Source of the DNA: a bacterium
GTDB taxonomy: Archaea > Thermoproteota > Nitrososphaeria > Nitrososphaerales > CADDZS01
Direction: 5' to 3'
DNA: 8,925 bases
Assembly: GCA_027310845.1 (NCBI GenBank)
Contig: DAIDAB010000077.1
Span: forward strand, 1 to 8,925
Part shown: in pieces, positions 1-5,707 of the stretch
How the letters are laid out: every line of letters begins with the position of its first letter
How positions within the stretch are numbered: position 1 is the first letter of the stretch
Made by a program: the position numbers and the translations under genes
Notes under the pieces: model-generated
What the model was told of the DNA's origin: nothing
The model's database searches: none
Seen by the model: only the letters and a program-made list of their open reading frames with translations

Positions 1-232
1 GTACGTAATAGGCCTCGTCAAAAACGCACTGGCTGTTCGAACTGCCTGGGTTGCACACACCGCTTGGGAAGGACATTGCAAACAGGTGTAGTCCAAGGAA
101 AAGGATCAGAAGGTGACCTATATTGAAGGAAAGGAGCTTTGGCCGCAGATATGACCAGAACAGGTTCAGTGTGCTCTTGAAATTGGACCGTGCTTTCGCA
201 GAACCAATGTGCTTACCCATGGCAGTGCTCAT
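1..232 (-). CDS. N-terminus of a probable GT-C (PMT/GT39-like) membrane glycosyltransferase, partial
   Basis: Reading leftward from an ATG at 232-230, 77 codons are open to the window edge, so the C-terminal part is missing. A second in-frame ATG lies four codons in (220-218), and an in-frame stop lies two codons before the first ATG. The basic N-terminus (about residues 1-36, many Lys/Arg) is followed by one hydrophobic segment at about residues 38-54. Next comes a predicted extracytoplasmic loop with Cys60 and Cys69 and the motif CVFDEAYYV, with Asp72-Glu73. A first transmembrane helix followed by an acidic DE motif is the usual start of GT-C transferases, which move sugars from lipid-phosphate donors to proteins or lipids outside the membrane. 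The two cysteines may form a disulfide. The family call rests on this short N-terminus only. Another polytopic membrane protein is possible. It diverges from the heme operon and is probably unrelated to it in function. Confidence 0.6.
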   Translation of the reverse strand, partial: MSTAMGKHIGSAKARSNFKSTLNLFWSYLRPKLLSFNIGHLLILFLGLHLFAMSFPSGVCNPGSSNSQCVFDEAYYV

Positions 233-320
233 ACTTTACAATGATACAACTCCCATCACAGGATTTCAATGGCTTGACCGTGCGAGCAATATGAACTGAA
301 GTGCCATCGAAAGGTTCAGG

Positions 321-329
321 GTATAAAAC
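321..329 (-). promoter_or_regulatory. TATA-box candidate for the leftward glycosyltransferase gene
   Basis: The minus strand reads GTTTTATAC here, a fair match to the archaeal TATA box. A start site about 25 bases downstream would fall near 299, leaving a leader of roughly 65 bases before the ATG at 232. The core also reads TATAAAA on the plus strand, so it could instead serve rightward transcription starting near 350. No clear BRE is seen, and one AT-rich nonamer in 370 bases can occur by chance. Confidence 0.3.
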
Positions 330-354
330 GCTAAACAGTAAGGAGTGTGGGGCA

Positions 355-597
355 ATGCCTAGCCCTGTATGTTGGCGCTGGCTTTTTCCCTTTGTTTGCG
401 GTTTCCACAAACAGAGCTTGATTTTTTCCCGAATAGCGCAATACTTAATTTCACTCCCAAGGGGTGGCTTCGTCGGGAGACCCTCCATAGTCCAGTCTGA
501 ATCAGACTTGTTCTTGCGTTTCTTGAATGAGCATGCTGAAGATTCGCAGAGGAAGCCCAAACCACTAGAAGAAACCCGCATCCGACTCGGCGAGTAA
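355..597 (+). CDS. Doubtful small ORF directly upstream of hemA (80 codons, hypothetical)
   Basis: An ATG at 355 follows an AGGAG motif (341-345) with 9 bases between them. The frame runs 80 codons to a TAA at 595-597, leaving 4 bases before the hemA TTG. A GTG at 301 in the same frame would give 98 codons. The product would start with a short hydrophobic, Trp/Cys-containing stretch (about residues 5-18) and end in a charged tail. I recognise no family. In its favour are the ribosome site, the operon-like spacing, and the fact that it would give hemA a coupled start and a promoter (TATA-like box at 321-329). Against it are an unusual composition, arginine codons that lean to CGN while the neighbours prefer AGR, and a competing longer open frame on the other strand over the same bases. 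It may be plain intergenic DNA. Confidence 0.22.
   Translation: MPSPVCWRWLFPFVCGFHKQSLIFSRIAQYLISLPRGGFVGRPSIVQSESDLFLRFLNEHAEDSQRKPKPLEETRIRLGE
494..508. promoter_or_regulatory. Perfect 15-base palindrome upstream of hemA, possible operator
   Basis: AGTCTGA and TCAGACT are exact inverted copies around a single central A, about 100 bases before the hemA start. A dyad of this size in a divergent promoter region is the shape of a dimeric repressor site. It does not match the DtxR, Fur or other operator consensus sequences that I know. It could also form a small hairpin, although a one-base loop makes that unlikely. Confidence 0.25.
585..595. promoter_or_regulatory. Perfect 11-base palindrome just before the hemA start
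   Basis: ACTCG-G-CGAGT is an exact dyad ending 6 bases before the TTG start of hemA. Its position would let a bound protein block initiation there. It overlaps the last codons of the doubtful small ORF. The arms are only five bases, so chance is a real alternative. Confidence 0.15.
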
Positions 598-601
598 AAT
601 A

Positions 602-2056
602 TTGGAAGAAATTGAATCAAAGCAAGAAGGATCGGAGACGACATTTCTGAGCAGGTCTTCGGAGAATGTCCCGGGTGGGCTCAATCTACATATCGGGTTG
701 ATTGGTGCGAATTTCAAGACGGCTCCTATAGCAGTTCGCGAAGTTCTTGCGCGAGGGATAACTGTAGAGAAACTTGCACATTTGAAAGGCAATAAGCTTG
801 CCAAGAGCGGAACCGAACTCGTTCTGCTCTCTACGTGCAACCGCATTGAGATATATTACGCATGTGAGAACTTAAGTGATACTACCAAGATTCTGAGACA
901 GGTGTTCATTGAGGCTCATCTGCAGTACGGGCCTGTGACCAATGATTTCAGGACTTACACTTATTCTGACAGTAGAGCCATCGAGCATCTCTTCGAAGTC
1001 TCAGCAGGTCTTGATTCTCTCGTCGTTGGCGAAGCTCAGATTCTTTCACAGGTGCATGAGGCTTGCAGGGTAGCAAACGAACGAGGATTGTGTGGCCCGG
1101 CGCTTTCGAAACTATTCTCAAAGGCTTACTCCACGGGGAGAGAGATCAGAGAGTCTTATCCGAGGTTTACAAATGGGTTCCGGAATTCCATAAGTCTTTC
1201 CGTCAGCGATCTTATAGCGTCACACTTCGGCACTCGCAAGGAAAGACCTAACATTGTCCTAGTCGGATCTGGAAAGATGATCAAGCTCGCAGTGAGCTCG
1301 TTTGACAAGAGTAGATTTGGAAAAGTTGTCATCGCTGCCAGAAGACAGCCTCTCAAGGACATTGAGGCTGACCAAATAGTTCACTTATCGGATCTTCCAA
1401 GGACCATATCAGAACAAGATATCGATGTAATCATTACCGCGACATCTTCAGACAACTTTGTGATACGGCCTAGCGACATTGAACCGTTTTCGAAGCAGAA
1501 TCCAACAAAGGAACTGCTCATCATCGATATTTCCGTTCCAAGAAATGTCGATCCGCAGGCGGCGAAGATCTTTCCGAATGTCACCTTGCTGAATCTTGAC
1601 GACCTGAAGGAGAGAATCGCGAATTCAAATGTGGAATCAGTCCATTTGGCGGAGAGAAATAACGATCTCGCCGCGATAGGAGCATCGATATCGGTGCGGA
1701 GGCATGAATTCATTTCTTGGATGAAAGAAAGTTCTGAGATCACACCGCTAATGATTGCTCTGAGAAGAAAAGCCGAAATGATACGCTCTGAGGAGCTAAA
1801 CAATGCTCTTGCTCGGCTCGCTGACCTCACTCCGGGCCAGAAGGACGTAATACTCAAAATGTCAGAGAGGATCATTCGCCGCTTTCTTCATGACCCGACA
1901 TCAAATCTTAAGAACATGGTTCGGATGAACAGTGAAGCCAAATCCAAGGATTACGCCTACCTTCTCAAAGAACTTTTTTCACTAGACTTTCCGCAGTCAA
2001 GCCAAGAAGAAACACCATCGTCAATCATTGATTCGCCAGAAAGTACTGTTTTCTGA
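602..2056 (+). CDS. hemA: Glutamyl-tRNA reductase
   Basis: This enzyme makes glutamate-1-semialdehyde from glutamyl-tRNA(Glu) with NADPH, the first step of the C5 route to tetrapyrroles. The N-terminal catalytic domain has ANFKTAPIAVRE (36-47) and LSTCNRIEIY (76-85), with catalytic Cys79. GLDSLVVGEAQILSQV (136-151) follows. The nucleotide-binding domain has VLVGSGKM (219-226, where many homologues have GAGEM) and IDISVPRNVDP (308-318). The C-terminal dimerisation helix region ends near LHDPTSNLK (429-437). The 484 residues are somewhat longer than usual, owing to about 28 residues before the conserved core and a Ser/Glu-rich tail. The TTG at 602 is used because an in-frame TAG lies at 566-568 and no ATG or GTG lies between that stop and the core. 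No Shine-Dalgarno is evident. It is the first recognised operon gene, 5 bases before hemC. Confidence 0.97.
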   Translation: MEEIESKQEGSETTFLSRSSENVPGGLNLHIGLIGANFKTAPIAVREVLARGITVEKLAHLKGNKLAKSGTELVLLSTCNRIEIYYACENLSDTTKILRQVFIEAHLQYGPVTNDFRTYTYSDSRAIEHLFEVSAGLDSLVVGEAQILSQVHEACRVANERGLCGPALSKLFSKAYSTGREIRESYPRFTNGFRNSISLSVSDLIASHFGTRKERPNIVLVGSGKMIKLAVSSFDKSRFGKVVIAARRQPLKDIEADQIVHLSDLPRTISEQDIDVIITATSSDNFVIRPSDIEPFSKQNPTKELLIIDISVPRNVDPQAAKIFPNVTLLNLDDLKERIANSNVESVHLAERNNDLAAIGASISVRRHEFISWMKESSEITPLMIALRRKAEMIRSEELNNALARLADLTPGQKDVILKMSERIIRRFLHDPTSNLKNMVRMNSEAKSKDYAYLLKELFSLDFPQSSQEETPSSIIDSPESTVF

Positions 2057-2061
2057 AGATT

Positions 2062-2991
2062 ATGATGCAGACGATCATAGTGGGAACAAGAGGAAGCCCT
2101 CTCGCCTCGGCCCAAACTAGATCAGTGGTAGATCTCTTGAAGAAAAAGAACAGAAGTACAGACTTCAAGTTTGTGATCAAATCAATTAGGACAGAGGGCG
2201 ATGATTTGCATAGAAAAGCGGCTTCAATACCCACTGGCAAGGAGATGTTTACCGGAGCAATAGATCTAGCCCTTGCTCGAGGAGAGATCGATGTTGCGGT
2301 TCACAGTCTCAAGGATGTTCCGGTAGAGAATTTTCTAAAGAAGAGGACAATGTTGTGTGCATTCCCAAAGAGAGGTTCTCCCAATGATGTTTTGATTTCA
2401 AAGAAACCCAGGGAGACTCTTGAATCACTTCCTGCTCGGGCGAAGGTGGGAACAAGCAGCCTGAGGCGCGCGTTCCAGCTGAAGAGCTTTCGACCAGATA
2501 TCGAAGTCATTGAAATCCACGGCAACGTGGAGACAAGAATAAAGAAAATGCGTCAAGGCAAAGATCTCGATGCAATAATACTCGCAGAGGCAGGGCTTGA
2601 TAGGTTGCGAATCCCTAAGGAAACGGACCAAGTTCTGTCCACCGATGTCATGTTGCCAGCCCCAGGGCAAGGATGTCTCGCCGTGGCTACTAGGTCGGAT
2701 GACACAAAGACAGGAATGGTAGTGTCAAAAATCGATGATGGAGCTACGCGAATAGCTGCCAAGGCAGAAAGAGCATTCTCAAAGAAGCTAGGCGGCGGAT
2801 GCAACGTCCCGATTGCTGCACTCGCGACCGTCGGAAAGAATGGGCATTCATTGCTTCTCGAAGGACTCACAGCTAGCAAGCATTCTGGATCAAGTTTCAT
2901 TGTGCGAGACTCGATTCAGGGCACTACGAAAGAGTCTGAATCGCTTGGTGAAACGCTCGCTACAAGACTCAAAGAGATCTCTAGGCGATGA
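2062..2991 (+). CDS. hemC: Porphobilinogen deaminase (hydroxymethylbilane synthase)
   Basis: This cytoplasmic enzyme joins four porphobilinogen units into hydroxymethylbilane on a covalently bound dipyrromethane cofactor. The 309 residues match the family length. The N-terminal GTRGSPLASAQ (8-18) is typical. HSLKDVP (81-87) carries the catalytic Asp85. VGTSSLRR (129-136) and HGNVETR (153-159) supply substrate-binding basic residues, and LPAPGQG (198-204) is conserved. GGGCNVP (244-250) carries Cys247, the expected cofactor attachment site. Two ATG codons stand together at 2062 and 2065, and either could be the start, since neither has a clear ribosome site. The gene begins 5 bases after hemA stops and overlaps hemD by four bases, so the three are probably on one transcript. 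Confidence 0.97.
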   Translation: MMQTIIVGTRGSPLASAQTRSVVDLLKKKNRSTDFKFVIKSIRTEGDDLHRKAASIPTGKEMFTGAIDLALARGEIDVAVHSLKDVPVENFLKKRTMLCAFPKRGSPNDVLISKKPRETLESLPARAKVGTSSLRRAFQLKSFRPDIEVIEIHGNVETRIKKMRQGKDLDAIILAEAGLDRLRIPKETDQVLSTDVMLPAPGQGCLAVATRSDDTKTGMVVSKIDDGATRIAAKAERAFSKKLGGGCNVPIAALATVGKNGHSLLLEGLTASKHSGSSFIVRDSIQGTTKESESLGETLATRLKEISRR

Positions 2992-3797
2992 TTGTGTTGA
3001 TGACCTCTTCGAGTGAAAGCCATTCACTTCCTCTTATTGGAAGGAAGATCTTGGTGACAAGAACAGAAGAAGGAAACAAAAGAGAGAGGCAAAAGCTAGA
3101 ATCGCTTGGCGCGGATGTGATCGAACTTTCTACAATAGCAATTCATCCACCGACGAGCTGGAATGAAATTGATGCGGCCATACACGATATTGAAGAATTT
3201 GATTGGATATTGTTCACCAGTCCCAACGGGGTCAGAGCCTTCTTCCAAAGACTACACCAAGTTTCTGGCAACAAGAAATTGGATACCAATTTCGCATGTG
3301 TCGGTCCTGCGACCAAGGCAGAGCTCGAACTTCACGGATACTTGCCAGCGTTTGTTCCAAGTGAATATCTCACGGAGAAACTAGGAGATCAGCTTTCCGG
3401 AAACTTCCTTCTTGATGGGAAAAGGATCCTGTTGGCTAGGGCCGAAGTTGCAAGCAAAGGAATTCGCGAAGCACTTGAGAAATCAGGTGCATTCGTAACT
3501 GAAGCAGCGGTTTACAGGACATTGCCAAAGAAGGGGATAGACGGGGAAGACATACTGGATGGCGTGACAGATATCACGATGACCAGTCCATCCACGGTAG
3601 AAGGACTGCTGACTTGCGTAGATTCAAAGGAGATCAAATCGCGTCAAATCAGGGTTCATTGCATTGGCCCTGTCACTGCTAGAAAGGCAGAAGAGCGTGG
3701 TTTGCATGTGGACTCGATTGCAAATGTTCATACGATTGAAGGATTGGTCATGGATCTTGTCGGATCACAAAAAAAGGAGAATAAAGCTGAATCATGA
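2988..3797 (+). CDS. hemD: Uroporphyrinogen-III synthase
   Basis: This enzyme closes hydroxymethylbilane to uroporphyrinogen III with inversion of ring D. The family is poorly conserved, but the characteristic marks are present. GRKILVTRTEE (18-28) lies at the start, with FTSPNGVRAFF (76-86) after it. ACVGPATKAEL (103-113) follows, then VYRT with Tyr176 at the position of the conserved tyrosine. TSPSTVEGL (199-207) and CIGPVTARKAEERG (225-238) complete the two-lobed fold. Length (269) is normal. The start overlaps the hemC stop as ATGA. A second in-frame ATG four codons later (3000) is equally possible, because conservation begins only near residue 16. The neighbours hemC and hemB, which act just before and elsewhere in the same pathway, support the call. 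Confidence 0.94.
   Translation: MIVLMTSSSESHSLPLIGRKILVTRTEEGNKRERQKLESLGADVIELSTIAIHPPTSWNEIDAAIHDIEEFDWILFTSPNGVRAFFQRLHQVSGNKKLDTNFACVGPATKAELELHGYLPAFVPSEYLTEKLGDQLSGNFLLDGKRILLARAEVASKGIREALEKSGAFVTEAAVYRTLPKKGIDGEDILDGVTDITMTSPSTVEGLLTCVDSKEIKSRQIRVHCIGPVTARKAEERGLHVDSIANVHTIEGLVMDLVGSQKKENKAES
3776..3779 (+). promoter_or_regulatory. Possible Shine-Dalgarno site for hemB, far from its start
   Basis: GGAG sits inside the end of hemD, 14 bases before the hemB ATG at 3794. That spacing is longer than usual, so coupling through the ATGA overlap with hemD may matter more than this site. Confidence 0.35.
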
Positions 3798-4843
3798 CCA
3801 AGCTTGAGGTTTCCAAGAAACTAGAAATCAACCGCAATGAAAATAGTGTGATTTCTAGGCCGCGGAGACTGCGTCTCAGCGAGGGAATCAGATCCCTAGT
3901 TGCGGAAACCGAAATCACGCCGAAACAATTTGTTGTTCCGATTTTCATAAAGGAGGGCTCGGGCATTAAAGAGGAAATTAGCTCAATGCCAGGCGTCTTC
4001 AGGTTCTCTCCTGACTCGAGCTTGGATGCTGAAATTCAGGAAATTAATGATTTGGGCATCAAAGCGGTGCTACTGTTCGGGCTTCCAAAGAAAAAAGACT
4101 CTCTGGGGAGCAATGCGTACAACCCGGACGGTGTGGTCCAGCAGGCGGTTAGCAGAATCAAGCAAACGTATCCAGAAATGGTTGTGATATGCGATGTCTG
4201 TATGTGTGAGTACACTGATCATGGGCACTGCGGCATAGTGAACGCCCAAGGCCATGTCGAGAATGACAGGACGACAGAGTTCCTGGGTAAAATCGCCGTT
4301 TCCCAAGCGCAATCAGGAGCTGACATTGTTGCTCCAAGCGCAATGATGGATAATCAGGTGCTCGCGATCAGGCAAGCGCTTGTCTCTAGCGGTTTTGAGC
4401 GTACTGCCATAATGGGATACTCGTCAAAATACTCCTCCTCATTCTACGGTCCATTTCGAGAAGCTGCGTCTTCGGCACCGAGCTTCGGAGACAGAAAGAG
4501 CTATCAGATGGATCCATCGAATGTACGTGAAGCAATCAGAGAGACCGAATTGGACATTGAGCAGGGAGCTGACATGATAATGGTAAAGCCAGCTCTATCG
4601 TATCTTGATGTGATAAGAGCAGTAAGAGAGAAGTTCAATCTTCCTCTTGCAGCATACAATGTGAGCGGAGAGTATTCCATGATCAAAGCGGCGGCGAGGA
4701 ACGGCTGGCTCGAAGAGAGTAGGGCAGTGGAGGAGGTTCTCACATCTATTAGACGCGCTGGAGCCGATATCATAATAACATATTTCGCAAAGGAGTTCCT
4801 TTCAAACAGACAGGACTCGCGTGTCGGTTCAAGAGGAAAGTGA
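3794..4843 (+). CDS. hemB: Delta-aminolevulinic acid dehydratase (porphobilinogen synthase)
   Basis: This enzyme condenses two 5-aminolevulinate molecules to porphobilinogen. RPRRLR (22-27) opens the conserved part after about 20 variable residues. CDVCMCEYTDHGHCG (133-147) holds the three-cysteine zinc site (Cys136, Cys138, Cys146), which marks the zinc-dependent class. The two active-site lysines are visible as Lys212 in YSSKYSSSFYGPFREA (209-224) and Lys265 in MVKPALSYLD (263-272). YNVSGEYSM (288-296) is also conserved. At 349 residues it is slightly longer than the common 325-340. The ATG overlaps the hemD stop by four bases, and the stop overlaps the GTG of the next gene, which indicates tight coupling. 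Nothing essential is missing. Confidence 0.98.
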   Translation: MTKLEVSKKLEINRNENSVISRPRRLRLSEGIRSLVAETEITPKQFVVPIFIKEGSGIKEEISSMPGVFRFSPDSSLDAEIQEINDLGIKAVLLFGLPKKKDSLGSNAYNPDGVVQQAVSRIKQTYPEMVVICDVCMCEYTDHGHCGIVNAQGHVENDRTTEFLGKIAVSQAQSGADIVAPSAMMDNQVLAIRQALVSSGFERTAIMGYSSKYSSSFYGPFREAASSAPSFGDRKSYQMDPSNVREAIRETELDIEQGADMIMVKPALSYLDVIRAVREKFNLPLAAYNVSGEYSMIKAAARNGWLEESRAVEEVLTSIRRAGADIIITYFAKEFLSNRQDSRVGSRGK

Positions 4844-5628
4844 ATGGGATGACAACCGCTATCTCAACGAAAGATTCACAGGCTTATTCCTCAACCAGCA
4901 ATAGTCATTCGCACGAGCGCAAATCCCAGTCTCTTGAGGAGATGCGGGAAGGTAGACAGTTTCTAAGGTACACTTTTTTCAAACTGCTTCCCACTTGGCG
5001 CACATTGCAACCTGAAATAAGAGAGAGCGCAAAACTTGAGTTCAAGCTCGCAATCGACCACTACTCGCAACGGATGATTGTCAAGACGTTCTCACAGCTT
5101 GGAACAAGGGGCGACACGGATTTTATGATCTGGACGATAAGTGAGCGGTTGGAAGATTTTCAGGATCTTGTCTCGGACATTCTCAGAGGATCTATGGGAA
5201 AGCATCTTGTGATTCCTTATTCTTACCTTTCGATGACGAGAAGGTCAGAGTACATTCGAGATCACAAGCATCCAGGACAAGAGGGTGATTCTCTCAAGAA
5301 AATACCAGGAGATGCAAAGTACTTGTTCGTATATCCTTTTGTCAAGAAAAGAGAATGGTATTCTCTTCCAATGGAAGATAGACAGCGGATGATGATGGAA
5401 CATGTACGAATCGGACACAAGTATTCCTCCGTGAAGATCAATACATCATATTCATTTGGTCTTGACGACCAGGAATTTGTCTTGTCGTTTGAAAGCGATT
5501 ATCCGAGTGATTTTCTCGAGCTCGTCATGGAATTGCGTTCTAGTGATGCGAGCAAATACACTGCTATTGAGACGCCTCTATTCACATGCGTTTCTTCTTC
5601 GATCGGCGAATTGCTTCAGTTAATCTAG
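4840..5628 (+). CDS. hemQ: Chlorite-dismutase-family protein, probable coproheme decarboxylase (HemQ/ChdC)
   Basis: Proteins of this family that convert coproheme III to heme b with peroxide finish the coproporphyrin-dependent pathway. After a variable Ser/His/Lys-rich stretch (about 1-38), the family fold starts at FLRYTFFKLLPTWR (41-54). SQLGTRGDTDFMIW (85-98) and SYLSMTRRSEY (128-138) follow. YPFVKKREWYSLP (165-177) has Tyr165 and Lys169 spaced like the catalytic Tyr and Lys of Firmicutes ChdC. MMMEHVRIGHKY (184-195) carries His188, the expected proximal heme ligand. SFGLDDQEFVLSFE (205-218) and TPLF (245-248) close the domain. True chlorite dismutase is unlikely given the position between hemB and hemL. 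The GTG at 4840 overlaps the hemB stop, and an in-frame ATG at 4849 would make the protein three residues shorter. Decarboxylase activity is inferred, not shown. Confidence 0.88.
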   Translation: MNGMTTAISTKDSQAYSSTSNSHSHERKSQSLEEMREGRQFLRYTFFKLLPTWRTLQPEIRESAKLEFKLAIDHYSQRMIVKTFSQLGTRGDTDFMIWTISERLEDFQDLVSDILRGSMGKHLVIPYSYLSMTRRSEYIRDHKHPGQEGDSLKKIPGDAKYLFVYPFVKKREWYSLPMEDRQRMMMEHVRIGHKYSSVKINTSYSFGLDDQEFVLSFESDYPSDFLELVMELRSSDASKYTAIETPLFTCVSSSIGELLQLI

Positions 5629-5693
5629 TTTCTTTTGACTTGCACACACCGCATTCAATTGTCTAGCGAAGCACCCCGATAGTATGCAATTAA

Positions 5694-5700
5694 GGGAGGT
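5694..5700 (+). promoter_or_regulatory. Strong Shine-Dalgarno site that sets the hemL TTG start
   Basis: GGGAGGT is the best ribosome site in the window. Its core ends 8 bases before the TTG at 5708, which fixes that TTG as the hemL start. It lies in the 79-base gap after hemQ, the only place within the operon where coupling to the previous gene is lost. Confidence 0.8.
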
Positions 5701-5707
5701 TTGATAT

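Larger units (their letters stand above)
233..601. other. Divergent intergenic region between the glycosyltransferase gene and hemA
   Basis: This 369-base stretch separates two divergently transcribed genes and should hold both promoters. It contains a TATA-like box (321-329), an AGGAG motif (341-345), an inverted repeat TGTTTG/CAAACA (393-398 and 408-413), and two perfect short palindromes (494-508 and 585-595). It also contains a doubtful 80-codon ORF (355-597). I find no tRNA fold, no riboswitch that I recognise and no repeat array. No convincing TATA box sits 25-40 bases before the hemA start. The nearest AT-rich elements are ATACTTAAT (443-451) and TAAAATA (595-601), and the latter overlaps the start itself. 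The hemA promoter is therefore unresolved. Confidence 0.6.

Noticed and set aside
51..63. TTGCACACACCGC occurs here and again at 5640-5652
   Set aside because: A single 13-base match between two unrelated places is expected by chance in about 9 kb. The first copy is inside coding sequence and there is no third copy.
1..126. Plus-strand open frame to a TGA at 124-126 with a C-x2-C-x2-C pattern, possibly the end of an upstream gene
   Set aside because: The minus-strand reading of the same bases gives a basic N-terminus, a hydrophobic helix and a DE loop motif in one frame with a good ATG, which is much stronger.
393..413. Inverted repeat TGTTTG/CAAACA as a hairpin or terminator
   Set aside because: The six-base, AT-rich stem with a nine-base loop and no following T-run is too weak to call.
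213..644. A 143-codon open frame on the minus strand across the intergenic region and the start of hemA
   Set aside because: It overlaps both the hemA start and the beginning of the leftward glycosyltransferase gene, has no recognisable motif, and has an irregular Ser/Cys-rich composition. The glycosyltransferase frame, which starts at 232 on the same strand, is far more protein-like.
1381..1875. A 164-codon minus-strand open frame inside hemA
   Set aside because: It lies entirely opposite highly conserved hemA codons, and its Ser/Phe/Ile-rich product is the usual antisense shadow.
4840..5628. A true chlorite dismutase (chlorite detoxification)
   Set aside because: The gene is embedded in a complete heme operon with translational overlap to hemB, and the Tyr/Lys pair of coproheme decarboxylases is present.
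5629..5638. T-rich stretch after hemQ as a firm terminator
   Set aside because: The T-run is short and interrupted, and the genes beyond it continue the same pathway on the same strand. It is noted only as part of the internal gap.
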